Part shown: positions 22,934 to 34,998 of the stretch, piece after piece | How the letters are laid out: the number at the start of each line of letters is the position of its first letter | Position numbering within the stretch: the stretch's first letter is position 1 | From: Stichopus chloronotus | Lineage: Eukaryota > Echinodermata > Holothuroidea > Aspidochirotida > Stichopodidae | Direction of reading: 5' to 3' | Assembly (NCBI GenBank): GCA_021234535.1 | Contig: CM037839.1 | Span: forward strand, 11,533,419 to 11,597,418 | Length of the DNA: 64,000 bases | Position numbers and translations under genes: made by a program | Notes under the pieces: model-generated | Told to the model about the DNA's origin: nothing | Databases searched by the model: none | What the model saw: only the letters and a program-made list of their open reading frames with translations

Positions 22934-23110
22934 AAAAACTCCTGTAGTCGATGCAATCTCGACAGTCACAGTGGTCTCGGGTGTTTCCACACCAGTTGTG
23001 AGGGGAACAGCATGGATAAATACCCTCAGGATCGCACTGGGCCACCTCTCCATTTGGTGCCAGCCAGCCTTCCCCACAACGACTGTCTTCTCTGTAAGGA
23101 AGACTTGCTG
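22934..23110 (-). CDS. Hevein-like module exon (most divergent copy)
   Basis: The exon is 177 bp, phase 1-1, with acceptor ...cttcggag and donor gtaagg; its last base is T. It reads A-A-S-L-P-Y-R-E-D-S-R-C-G-E-G-W and the core CCSPHNWCGNTRDHCDC then R-D-C-I-D-Y-R-S-F. The first aromatic of the predicted sugar site (Y in the other six) is His. Eight cysteines are kept. It is the first hevein-like module after the twelve-SRCR run. Confidence 0.85.
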
Positions 23111-24640
23111 CTCCGAAGTTCAGCAAAGACAACAACGAGAAATGAGTGCTTCAATTAAGAACAGACTGCACATCTACAATCCTCTGCAAATGACAATGCA
23201 ACTTTCTTAGAGCATTGAAATCTCAAGTTTAATGCTAACAGGATTGATAATGTAAAGACCAATATATGTTTCCAGGAATTTACAATTATCATAAAGTAAA
23301 ATGGTACCAGTAAGGTGAGGAAATTGTAATGTTGTAGTTAGAATTACAGAGAAAGTGCATGCATATCACAGGACTTCATTTCTAAGAGATTAAAAATTGG
23401 TCAAGTTTTTCTTCCTACTAAATCAAAAAGGAGGTCAGGATTATATAACACTACTGTATACACACACTGATGCTTAACTTTATTTCAAAACAAAATAATT
23501 AGTTTTGAAAAAGTTTCTTTAAAAAAAAATCTTGTGTGTAATTTTTTGTGGTAAGTTCAAGTCTCTAAGTTCTAACTTTATTAGTGGCAGTGCATCCACA
23601 CCCCAGTCATGTGACCTCTCATACCTGCTTTCTACTAGTGTCATGTTGTTGCGAGGGAGGGAGATACTAACACCACTGACTCTGTACAGTTCCAGATAGG
23701 GTAATGCAGGAAAAGTTTCATGAGGATGGATTCTTAGGAATTAACAGGGAAATTTAGACAAGCAATACACAACACCTTTAATATTCATATCAATATTTGC
23801 TACAAGTAGTACAGATTGGTGTTGTAAATCGCTAATGATATTAACTTGGAATAGAGAGATATCTGCAGGTAAATTACAATCAGACAACTTTAAAGACGTG
23901 GAACACTCTACTGATTGATATGATAAAATTTCAAGGAATTCCAGTCACGGTACATGTCTTCTGACTTATTTAATCAATTTCAAACCATTTTCATTCATAT
24001 TCTAGACATTTTAAAATGAACTTCCTGTTGGGCAGGAAGTTCCAACATAACATGTTGCCCATGAGAAGTTCATTTCAAAACATCAAGAATATGAGTGAAA
24101 ATGGTTCAAAATGGCTAAAATAAGTCAGAAGATACGTTCCTTGACTGGAATTCCCCTTTAGGCTAAAAGAGCCCCTTTGATGAAATACTCCAGCTCACAA
24201 TTAGAGTTGCGTATATTCCCCATGTGAAAAACAAAAAAGTTTCAACATCTGAAGTGAATTGGTTCAGTTGGTTTCCAACCTACGACACATGGTTATTATG
24301 GAATAGACTTTGCCGGGACGCACCACAGAGATATATAAACCAGATAGACGTCATGCCAACTATTGAAACCCTGAACAAATGAAGCTGAACGTAATACGCA
24401 TCATAAAAACAGCTGTTTTCAACAACTGTGACATATAACACACACACAGTCAGAGCAAATTAACGAGAATGCCTTGTGCCTAATCGAGCTTCACTTATTG
24501 TTCCATGATATCATTTTAGTTTATCTTTGTCTTTGGGGTGCACACTCCCAAGATCCTGATGTACTAACAATAACACGGAACAGTATACAGTTGCCATACA
24601 TCACTGAGAGGATATAAGTAATAAATAATTGTGTGTATAC
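23111..24640. other. Intron with a fold-back element
   Basis: Non-coding. It contains the long imperfect hairpin at 23930-24158. The last 100 bp before the SRCR donor match intron sequence near 18,000-18,120. Confidence 0.6.
23930..24158. mobile_element. Long inverted-repeat (fold-back / MITE-like) element
   Basis: Arms of about 90 bp run inward from GGAATTCCAGTCA (23935) and its complement TGACTGGAATTCC (ending 24154). They share blocks such as CTTCTGACTTATTT and ATGAACT and surround a loop of about 40 bp. By eye the arms agree at well over 80% of positions. There is no coding capacity. No target duplication is confirmed. Confidence 0.75.
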
Positions 24641-24958
24641 CAGGAATGCCATAGCAAACTACTCCAGCATCTTCTCCATGATAACAATCTGAGGTACGAG
24701 GGTCATAGGAGCAATCTATAAGTCTAGATTCTGTCCCGGTGCATGCTACATCATCCAAGAGAATGCTGCCCTCTCCTTGACCAAAAGTGGCATATACAGG
24801 AGCAGAAACAGCTCCAGTGAAGCCAAGCTGCTGACAGACAACCTCGGCATCGGTTAGATCCCATAAATCATCACAAACAGTTCCCCATTCTCCATTCAGG
24901 TACACCTCAACACGACCTGCTGTGTCATTACCCGCTGCTAGACGAATGGAACCATCAT
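24641..24958 (-). CDS. SRCR domain exon
   Basis: The exon is 318 bp, phase 1-1, with acceptor ...ttttttcacag and donor gtatac. It encodes [78 protein letters not shown]. The entry D-D-G lacks one Glu found in D-E-E-G domains. It is the last of twelve uninterrupted SRCR exons. Confidence 0.94.
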
Positions 24959-26190
24959 CTGTGAAAAAATAAAACAGGTTATATGGCATATTATCCAACT
25001 CAGTGTGAACTGTAATATTCAGCATAAAATGGCTGTAAACAGCTGGTGTAAGATTACCTGAAAAATCCACAAGTTTTTCCTAAAGAGTTAAACTATCATA
25101 GTAAACTAAGATCTCCGAGTGTGTATTTATAGGAGTGATTTTTTTTCTTCATCCCATCTCTACTTAATCCAGGTCAACACTACCAAATCACATATATAAT
25201 TGTTTCACAGTGATATATATAATATAGCTTAAAAGAAACTAAGTTTAATAGATGATCTACCAGAAAGGAAATGCAATTATAAAGCAAATAGCAAGTTAGC
25301 TTAATAATTCAAAACACTTTGACTATGCATTAAAAGTCTTTCATAGACATGCACCATGCACGAAACCTCAAAAGAATACTGGAACAGGCGGATCTATAAA
25401 CCAGAATTTTGGAATAACACTAACATTAAATTTTTAATTATTGGAATGGGTAAATACATTCAGGACAGATGGGCTGTTATATTGATGGAGAGAACATCAG
25501 CAGTAAAAGAGACTCTAGAAGAATTTTTCTATTGTGGTAAATGTCTTAGGATGGCCCTTGGAGTTGACAAAGACTGATAAAAGACAAATATCTAAAAATG
25601 TACACCCATGAGAGGGATATAAAGAATGCAAATAAGAGCTAAACATATAAAGAATGCAGATCAAAGGTCAGATATATACATAGAGCAGAGGAGCTACATA
25701 GATAAATACAAAATGCAGATAGAATGACAGACACATACAGAATGCAAGACTAGAGCACCAATGGTGCAGAAGCTCAAACCTCAGTGACTTTCCAAGTTAT
25801 CTACTAGTGTTAAAGCAGTACACTGAGTTGATATTGATAAATCTGTCAGAATGCACACAAGAGACAAATGGACACAAAGTGCAGATAAGAGATGGACATG
25901 CACATTTACTAAGATACCATTCCTCCTAGTTATTGATATTGCTATCGTTGTGTCTAAATATTAGCTTTAGGCATAGAACCAGGATTCATTCTTCAAAGTC
26001 TCTAATTTTTTGAAAGAGTGGCTGTGATGGCTCATAGCACTGACCAAAGATTCTCAAAAGTTACCGAAAGAATGTGATAACATAGATCTAGAGGATGCTA
26101 TGGAAAATGTAGAGTCAGTGGAGTAGATAATATAGAATATAACATTATAACAAATAAATAATGCTCTGCCAGATTTGTACATACAATTAC
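24959..26190. other. Intron, paralogous to 26515-27703 and 28028-31064
   Basis: It shares long blocks with the next two introns upstream (for example ACTAAGATCTCCGAGTGTGT near 25,105 and TGGCTGTGATGGCTCATAGC near 26,020). A loose repeat of AGAATGCA-type sequence fills about 25,600-25,760. No exon. Confidence 0.6.
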
Positions 26191-26514
26191 CTGGAACAGG
26201 AGGAGATGCACAAACTACTCCAGCATCTTCTCCATGATAACAATCTGAGGTACCAGAGTCATAGGAGCAATCTACAAGTCTAGACTCTGTCCCGGTGCAT
26301 GCAACATCATCCATGAGAATGCTGCCCTCTCCTTCACCAAACGTAGCATATTGAGGAGCAGAAACAGCTCCAGTGAAGCCAAGCTGCTGACAGACAACCT
26401 CGGCATCAGTTAGATCCCATAAATCATCACAGACAGTTCCCCATTCTCCATTGAGATACACCTCAACACGACCAGCTGTGTCATTACCTCCTGCTAGACG
26501 AATGGACCCATCAT
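26191..26514 (-). CDS. SRCR domain exon
   Basis: The exon is 324 bp, phase 1-1, with donor gtaatt. It encodes [80 protein letters not shown]. It differs from the neighbouring copy at 27704-28027 at a small number of residues. Exon and flanking intron were duplicated together. Confidence 0.94.
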
Positions 26515-27703
26515 CTGTGAAAATAAAAACACGTAGATATGGAGTATTATCCAACTCAGTGCAAATTGTGACAGTCAGCATAAAATAGCTGTAAACTGCT
26601 GATGCAAAGATTACCTGAAAAATCCACAATTTTGGTAACCAGTTAAACTATCAGAGTAAACTAAGATCTCCGAGTGTGTATTTATAGGTGTGATTTTTTT
26701 CTTCATCACATCTTGACTGATGGATGGATAGACAGACTGACTGACAGATGGATGGACACGCAGACAGACATGCAGACAGACATATAAAGAAGAGAAAGAT
26801 ACCCTGGGAATATATTTATCAAAATGAAGCGGAAGTGTTTTACAAACGTCTTCCCAAAGTTTCTTTCAGAGATATTCTTTCGTATCTAAGGTACACACTT
26901 TCAAAATTTAAAAAGGCGTGCTGCTATCTTTGTCTAAGTTGAATGTAAACCAACTTGAGTAAGTCGAATAATGATGTCACATAACCACTGATAGGAGGCA
27001 TTTCAATGTATTTCTTTGCTTCTCTATGCCTCTAAAGTCCACACACACTTGTACATATTTTGTATTGAATTACTGAGGCATATCATGCAATAATCAAAAC
27101 AATAATACTCTGATTTCAATCTATGCATAGCTGTTAAAATGTATTGATTAATCATATGTATATAGTTTAGTGATGTCATCACAATCTCAAAATGACAGCT
27201 TCCTGATTAACTTTTTACGAACATTTAAACTGCAATATCTTGGGAAATAAACAACATATTTGAATGAAATTTGGTAATGGGTTCACCATACGTTAGGGTC
27301 TCATTTAACCTTGTCAAAAGTCCTGACTTTCCTTCTCCTTTAAAAGAGACAGACAAAACAGAATGCACACAAGAGACAAACGCACACAAAGTGCAGATTA
27401 GAGATGGTCATGCATATTTATAAAGATACCATTTTTCCTAGTTATTGATATTGATATAGTTGTGCCTAAATATTAGCTTTAGGCATAGAACCAGGATTCA
27501 TTCTTCAAAAAACTCTGGTTTTGTGAAAGAGTGGCTGTGATGGCTCATAGCACTGACCAAAGATTCTCAAAAGTTACCGAAAGAATGTGATAACATAGAT
27601 CTAACAGATGCTATGGAAAATGTAGAGTCAGTGGAGTAGATAATATAGAATATAACATTATAACAAATAAATGATGTTCTACCAGGTTTGTAAATACAAT
27701 TAC
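26515..27703. other. Intron with simple repeats and a TIR element copy
   Basis: It contains a GGAT/CAGA-type simple repeat near 26,715-26,785 and copy 1 of the short TIR element at 26790-27340. The rest is paralogous to intron 24959-26190. Confidence 0.65.
26790..27340. mobile_element. Short TIR element, copy 1
   Basis: It starts at a degraded AAGAGAAAGATACCCTGGGA and ends TCCTGACTTTCCTTCTCCTT, the inverse of the better-preserved left end in copy 2. Internally it is collinear with 30190-30717 (for example GGTTCACCATACGTTAG). It is non-coding. Flanks resemble those of copy 2, so these two copies were probably spread by duplication of the host intron. Confidence 0.7.
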
Positions 27704-28027
27704 CTGAAACAGGAGGAGATGCACAAACTACTCCAGCATCTTCTCCATGAGAACAGTCTGAGGTACCAGAGTCATAGTAGCAATCCACAAGTCTGGACTC
27801 TGCGCCAGTGCATCCAACATCATCCAAGAGAATGCTGCCCTCTCCTTGACCGAATGTTGCATATTGTGGAGCAGAAATAGCTCCAGTGAAGCCAAGTTGT
27901 TGACAAACAACTCCAGCATCAGTTAGATCCCATGAATCATCACAGACAGTTCCCCATTCTCCATTCAGATACACCTCAACACGACCAGCTGTGTCATTAC
28001 CTCCTGCTAGACGAATGGATCCATCAT
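27704..28027 (-). CDS. SRCR domain exon
   Basis: The exon is 324 bp, phase 1-1, with donor gtaatt and a D-D-G-S start. It encodes [64 protein letters not shown], with the N-D-T sequon. Y-Y replaces S-Y after the fourth cysteine, as in the upstream exons at 31065 and 34675. Confidence 0.94.
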
Positions 28028-29997
28028 CTGTAAAAATAAAAACATGTTATAGGGAGTGTTATCCAACTCAATGCCAATTGTGACATTCAGCATAAAATAG
28101 CTGTAAACAGCTGGTGTAAGATTACCTGAAAAATCCACAAACATTTCCTTACCAGTTAAACTATCAGAGTAAACTAAAATCTCTGAGTGTGCATATGTAG
28201 GTGTGATTTTTTTCAGTGCTACCTTATCACATGTATAATTGTTTCACAGTGCCAAAAAAGAAACAAAGTTTAATAGATCTACCAGAAAAAACATGCAACT
28301 ATAAAGCGAATAGTAACTTAGCTTAATAATTCAGAACACTATGACTATGCATTAAAAGTCGTAGCATGCACTGTGCACTAAATCTCAAAAGAATACTGGA
28401 ACAGGCGAATGTATAAACCAGAATTTTGGAATAACACTAACATTAAATTTTAATTATTGGAATGGGTAAATACATTCAGGATAGATGGGCTGTTGTATTG
28501 ATGGAGAGAACACAAAGACAACATCAGCAGAGAAAGAGACTTGAGAAGAATTTTTTATTGCGGTATGTATCTGAGGATGGTCCTTGGAGTTGACAAAGGC
28601 AGATTAAAAGACAAATATCTAAAAAATGTACAGGCATGAGATGGACACAAAGAATGCAAATAAGAGCTAGACATATATAGAATGCAGATAAAAAGTCAGA
28701 TACATACAGAGAGCAGAGGAGCTAGGTGGATAAATACAAAATGCAGATACACTGGCAGACACATACAAAATGCAAGACTAGAGCACCAATGGTGCAGAAG
28801 CTCAAACCTCTGACTCTCCAAGTTATCTGCTAGTGTTAAAGCAGTACACTGAGTTGATATTGATAAATCTGTGAGAATTTTGTTAAGAGTTAGACAAAAT
28901 AACAATGGTTATAATCAGTCAAGTTTAGTTTCACATCTAATAATAACCAGAGGTCAAATTCGTTTGCCTGGTTTGCATTGGGCATGTGTGCCTATGAATT
29001 ATAGTGCTAATGTGGATAAGCGTCTTATCCCAAATTTTCAAAAACTGCTTTTTTAAAATAATTAATTAAACATTCACTCATTAGTGTTGATGTGTATGTG
29101 ACAAATGGGAGGAATCCTCTTGGTTTGACTATCTGTAACTAGAGGCCTAAGTGAATGAAACTCTGCTTAGAAAATCTCAGTGAATTTTGTCTCTATAGAC
29201 ACAACTCCATCTACCTCCTCCTCCTCCCGTTGTTAAACATACAGTTACTGTCAGTATTCAATCTGAACTAGAGCCTCAATTACACATTATCTTCCATGCA
29301 TGATAGAAATATTGAGCTTGTGGAAAGGACTTTGAACATTCAAAGGGGCAATTTGAGTTATTTTGTGAAATTCACTTCACTTCTCAAAAGCTGTCCACGT
29401 ACTTCTTTTTTTTTTTTTCACATGACGACAACATATGACTTGGATCCAAATCCTTGTGCACCGGGAAAGAGGGGTTGGCCAGGACACATTTTGACCAAAT
29501 TTTAACAGCATGCAAGGTTCTTTCTGAGGTGAACTACACAATTTCACATATTTGCATATAATGGACCCAAACAACCTTTGACCTTGACTTACTGGTATTG
29601 AAAATTAGTCTTAGGTTCAAGGATCATTTTGTTCTAGCTTCAGCAAAAGCATATCCAAGAGTGAACATTTGACAAAACAAACCAATTCTTAGGTTATTTC
29701 ATCTTTTGACCTATAAAAAAAACCATTAATGACCAAACATCCAAAATCCTTGTACAACCCACAGATATGAAGGGTTACCTAAGGAAGATTGTGACCAACT
29801 TTCAACATCATGCAAGGTTATTTGTAGGAGGAGATACTTTTTGAATTTTTCATACACTGGCCCTCAACGATCCAACAAGAACCTTTGACTTTTTGGTACC
29901 AAAATTATGCCTTGTATCTAAGGATTATTGTGTCCAGGTTTCAGCAACATTTGTTGAAGAATGAAAATATGGAAGTTCTTAAGCAAGTGTAGGTAGA

Positions 29998-30135
29998 CTT
30001 GATGGTTGGATGGATGGTTGGATGGATGGATGGATGGATGGACGGATGGATGGACAGATGGATTTATGGATGGATGGATGAATGGATAAATGGGTGGGTG
30101 GATGAATGGACTGATGGATGGATAGAGTGACAGAC
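29998..30135. repeat. (TGGA)n tetranucleotide repeat
   Basis: Imperfect TGGA/ATGG repeats for about 135 bp, continuing into CAGA repeats (to about 30,175). Confidence 0.9.
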
Positions 30136-30189
30136 AAATGGATGGACAAACACAGACAGATAGACAGACAGACAGGCATACATATAACG

Positions 30190-30717
30190 AAGGAGAAGGA
30201 AAGCCTGGGAATTTATTTATTAAAAGTGAAACAGAAGTGTTTTACCAATGTCTTCCCAAAGTTTCATTCAGAGGTATTCTTTCCTATCTAAGGTACACAC
30301 TTTCAAAATTCAAAGACGTGTGCTGCCATTTTTGTCTAAGTTGAATGTAGACCAACTTAAGTAAATCAAATAATGATGTCGCATAACCTTTGATAGGAGG
30401 CATTTCAATGTATTTCTTTGTTTTTCTATACCTATAGTTTCTATAAATCCACACACACTTGTAACATGCAATAATCAAATCAATAATACTCTGATTTCAA
30501 TCTATGCATAGCTGTTAAAATGTATTGATCAATCAAATGGGGTTCGGTGATGTCATCACAATCTCAAAATGGCAGCTTCCTGATTAACTTTTTATGAACA
30601 TTTAAACTGCAATATTTTGGGAAATAAACAACATATTTAAATGAAATTTGGTAATGGGTTCACCATACGTTAGCATCTCATTTAACCTTGAAAAAAGTCC
30701 TGACTTTCCTTCTCCTT
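30190..30717. mobile_element. Short TIR element, copy 2 (best preserved ends)
   Basis: Left end AAGGAGAAGGAAAGCCTGGG and right end CTGACTTTCCTTCTCCTT are inverted relative to each other over about 18-20 bp. Length is 528 bp and no open frame is supported. It lacks coding capacity, so it would be a non-autonomous DNA transposon. The superfamily is not assigned and the target duplication is unclear. Confidence 0.75.
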
Positions 30718-31064
30718 TAGAAGAGACAGACAAAACAGAATGCACACAAGAGACAAACGGACACAAAGTGCAGATTAGTGATGGACATGCACATTTTTTA
30801 AGATACCAGTTTTCCTAGTTATTGATATAGTTGTGTGCAAATGTTAGCTTTAGGCATAAAACCAGGATTCATTCTTCAAAAGTCTCTAATTTTGTGAAAG
30901 AGTGGCTGTGATGACTCATAGCACTGACTAAAGATTCTCAAAAGTTACTGAAAAAATGTGATAACATAGATCTAGAAGATGCTATGGAAAATGTAGAGGT
31001 AGGGGATTAGATAACATAGAATATAACATTACACCATATAAATGATGTATGTAAATACAATTAC

Positions 31065-31388
31065 CTTGAACAGGAGGAGATACACAAACTACTCCAGCAT
31101 CTTCACCATGGCTACAGTCGAAGGTTTCAGCATCATAATAGCAGTCGGTGAGGATACTCTCATCTCCATTGCATCCAACCTCATCTAGATGGATACTTCC
31201 CTCTCCTCTACCGAATGTTGCATAACCAGGAGCAGAAACAGCTCCAGAGAAGCCAAGTTGCTGACAAACAACCCCAGCATCAGTTAGATCCCATGCATCA
31301 TCACACACAGTTCCCCATTCTCCATCGAGGTACACCTCAACACGACCTGCTGTCTCATTACCCCCTGCTAGGCGGACGGAACCTTCCT
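31065..31388 (-). CDS. SRCR domain exon
   Basis: The exon is 324 bp, phase 1-1, with donor gtaatt. It encodes [83 protein letters not shown]. The acidic pair is D-E in place of D-D, which is conservative. Confidence 0.94.
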
Positions 31389-34300
31389 CTGTAAGTAATG
31401 ATGAAATCAGAGGCACAATTATCAAGAATTGAAAAGTTTAGACTCCTGAATCAATTGCCTTGAAAAAGATTGGCATTATGCTGCTTGCCAGAGGATTGCA
31501 TTCAAAAACTACTGAACCATGCGGGGAAGCTGGGACAGGTGGATCAAAATGTTTCAAGTGCTATTTATTCTGAAATGCCTCCTAGTTTATAGAGAACTTT
31601 CTTTCATTCATAAAATGACCTGTGTCTATTATTAAAACTAAATAGCCTGTCTTTGAAATTTCTTTTTAATTCCTTTCAAATAGTTATTGGACTGTAATTG
31701 TTTGTGAGACACTGATCCATTCAACCCTGGGCAGAGTGGACTCATGTGTGATGTTGATCAAGACTTATCACACTTGATGTGGAGGTTTAGACAAAGTACC
31801 TACAACAAATGCCAAATCAAAACGATTTTGTCAGCACTGATTGAAAACACCCAGCAAATCACAAACTTTTCAAAAGCAGTTCAAAGCAGCAGCCAGCTTC
31901 AGCCTTTTTCTCTTCACGCTGAAGTTTATATTCAATATTAAAAAAAAACTCCAAAGATTAATGGCTGACAATCTGGAGGTGAATCTAAACCATAAAATCT
32001 AAATGATATTGACTACTTTTACAATGCAGACACACCCGAAACATACTCACAGATTTTAACATCTGCAGGTGTCCTTCTCAATAGTGACTATCGAGGCTCT
32101 GCCATCGGTGATATCCCAAATGGGGATATACACCGCGATGCACGTGATGTTTAATATCATATCTGTTTTAGCAGTAAACAATTTCTGGACAAATTTCTGG
32201 ATAAATACTAACAACTGAAAGAAACATTCTTATTTGAGATGGTAAGTGACCTTTCGACTCATTGCACAATGCTGACTGGGTCATCACTTCCATGAGGGAA
32301 AAAGTGGCGAAACAAATAGTCTAACGTGATGCTTAGGTTACAGTGCTACATTATTGTTACTTAGGCCTGGCACTATATGTATGAAGGAACCTGGATTAAA
32401 CCTTGTGTGGCTGTCAATCTCATCGTTTGGTATGATCTTTGAAACATACAATTAGTAAACAACCCTTGGAAGGTAGTGCTTGGAAGATTTGTTACTGCAA
32501 GTTGGGCTAGGCTTGCTGTTACTCATTAGAATGTTCTAAAGATAGTGAAGTCATAGGAAACTGGGCATTGCAGTGTTAGATTTTGAATCAATTTCTGCAC
32601 TCTCTGCACTCGCAGACAGATGGCATTGAATCAGCATACTGGTTCATCACGCTAATTTTATGACTTAATGATCTGCTTAAAGACATGTTGTTGCATTCAT
32701 AGAATTAACAGCATGCAAAACAGGCCAAGTATGGGCACGGTAGGTTTGTCACTAAGTTAGTGGAAACTTGTTGTGAAATAGGCCTAAGGCATAGCCCCCC
32801 CCAGTTTGAAACATGTTCAAAATTTTCTATGTTTGGCAAATCTAATGAGCCGCCTTGGGCCTATAATTTAGAAGGAAGTCACTCTTCTTTTTCTTTGCAA
32901 AGAATGAGAGAAGCTATTACACCTGGGTAATCTGTTGGTGCTGCATTGACTGAGCATACGTACACGTTCCGATCACACCTACACTAGTGTAGTGTATACT
33001 ATGAATGCAGCAGTATTAAGTATGCAACAGCACTGACAGACCCTACTGTATGTTACCATAGCAACCATTTTTTGTGACATCATCCATGAAACAAGTTAAC
33101 ACACACAGTGAATATACTACAACTAGTATGTCAGTTGATCATGGTGCTGTTCTTCTTACTGAAACTCTAACCACTTCCTAATCCCAGTAGGAACCATGTT
33201 TTAATGGCTTTCAGCCAATCATGTTACAGTAATTCATTGCCGGCATTTATGGATACTTTTTATTTTACTTATCCAAGTGTTTGATTGTGTTGTTTTACAT
33301 TCTTGTTACGTTTTTGGAGGACTTCGGAAGACTAGCTTCGGCTATAAGCTATTATCATAAGTCTTGACTTCTCTTTCAACCTTATCTAGTAACTCAATCA
33401 CAGTTGTTACGTGTTGTATAAATATGGTGGAAATATTGTAAATATAGTTTTCCAGAATGAAACAGTGTAAAAGAACAAAGAAATAAATATGGACTCTTTC
33501 GTGTCCTTAAACATGAAAAGAGACTGAAAATTCATTCAAATTGGATTTTCTTGACCACTTTGGAAATTTACCTAGATGTATAAGTTCATTGACAATGTCA
33601 TGTTTGTGTCCATAACATCTTATTTTAATCTGCACATGAGACAACCTATACATTACAGTATTTTATTTAATTCTTTATGGCCAGACAAGTGGTTTGATGT
33701 ATATGATGGCCGGATTCAGATATATTTCGAATTTGACCTCAGTTGGATCTTCTCGTGAGCACTGCACCTTCATGAACATGCTTCAAACTTGTGAAAAATG
33801 ATGTGATGTTGCCTCAATCACAGGCTTTCATGCCATACCAAATTTGTCAACCGAGCAAAGCTTTGCTTGGTCGCCATCTCCATGATAACAAAATTCAGTG
33901 TATTTCTACATGACAGCTTGAGATAGGCAACAGCGTGGTATGTAACTAATCATAGTGGAGGTACACATGACTCATGTACCCAATATTGAACTCATGCATG
34001 ACACCTCTTCTGCTTATCAAAAGGTACACCAATACCACATTGTTGATCATGTGATAAAAAGCACCCTACTCAAACAGGAAAGAACAAAACAGTGTGACCA
34101 GGTTCCACTTGAATGTTGCAGTCCGTGAGAAGTATGAACAAAGCTATCAAAGTATCAACGTAATGACTTCAAAGAAAATACTTTGTTAAACTAATGAGAA
34201 GAACTCTTCTCCCATTTTCCACAAATTAACTGTTTTGTGGAAAATATCAAATCAATTTTCTTGCTTTCTCTACTTTTTGCCTTTTTCCTATCTCAGGCAG

Positions 34301-34674
34301 GGGAGAAGATAAGATCAACGAGCTCAATAGACATACACTGACACCTCTGCCAATGCTATTTTGCGAGTGTAAAGTTTAATTGGATTATCAGTGTACACAT
34401 GTACAGTATTCTTTGTTTTATTCTAAAAGTTATACATGCAAGCTACAGCCCAAGTTAGCTTAAAGCCTATTTTGGATTCATTGTTGAAAAGTATTTATGT
34501 TTTTGTGACAGTACTGTGGGAAGAATGTATCAAAGTACTATACACTAAATTGAGAAGAAAGTGAAAGAGCGTAGAGAGCACTAAAGACCAAGTTAGAGTC
34601 GATTGAAATGGATAAAAACATAATTGCAACATTATATCAAATCAATAGAATAAAAATCCTTTAAATATCACTAC
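31389..34674. other. Long intron or possible gene boundary; nothing recognised
   Basis: 3.3 kb with no SRCR, hevein, transposon end or repeat array found. AT-rich. A poly(A)-signal-like AATAAA occurs near 33,482 on the plus strand only. If the locus holds two genes, this is a candidate boundary, but the phase-1 splice sites on both sides also permit one gene. Confidence 0.45.
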
Positions 34675-34998
34675 CTGTAACAATAGGTGGTGTACAAACT
34701 ACTCCAGCATCTTCAGTGTGTCTACAATCTGAGGTGTCAGTATCATAATAGCAGTCAGTAAGCATAGTTTCACTCCCACTGCATCCAACATCATCCAGGT
34801 GAATACTGCCCTCTCCTTGACCAAACGTTGCATAGAAAGGAGCAGAGATGGCTGACGGGAAGCCAAGTTGACGACAGACAACCCCGGCGTCAGTTACATC
34901 CCATGAATCATCACAGACTGTACCCCATTCTCCATTCAGAAACACCTCAACACGACCCGCTGTCTCATTACCCTCCACAATACGAATAGGACCTCTCT
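34675..34998 (-). CDS. SRCR domain exon
   Basis: The exon is 324 bp, phase 1-1, with donor gtagtg. It opens unusually as [20 protein letters not shown] (sisters read [10 protein letters not shown]). It then has [68 protein letters not shown]. It is the first exon downstream of the retrotransposon-bearing intron. Confidence 0.94.

Larger units (their letters stand above)
28028..31064. other. Intron with tetranucleotide repeat, diverged tandem repeat and TIR element copy
   Basis: It is paralogous to the two downstream introns at both ends. The middle (about 28,860-29,990) is extra. It includes two diverged copies of a roughly 300-bp repeat (about 29,440-29,700 and 29,740-29,990, sharing CATGCAAGGTT and CTTTGAC), then (TGGA)n and the TIR element copy 2. 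No exon was seen. Confidence 0.6.

Noticed and set aside
26054..26190. Read-through past the donor of exon 26191-26514 gives a hydrophobic tail also present after exon 27704-28027
   Set aside because: The similarity is explained by duplication of the exon with its intron; canonical GT donors precede it in both copies. Intron retention was not supported by any other sign.
31389..34674. Search for a promoter or signal-peptide exon that would split the locus into two genes
   Set aside because: No convincing first exon, TATA context or terminal exon could be identified on the minus strand, so no boundary is called.
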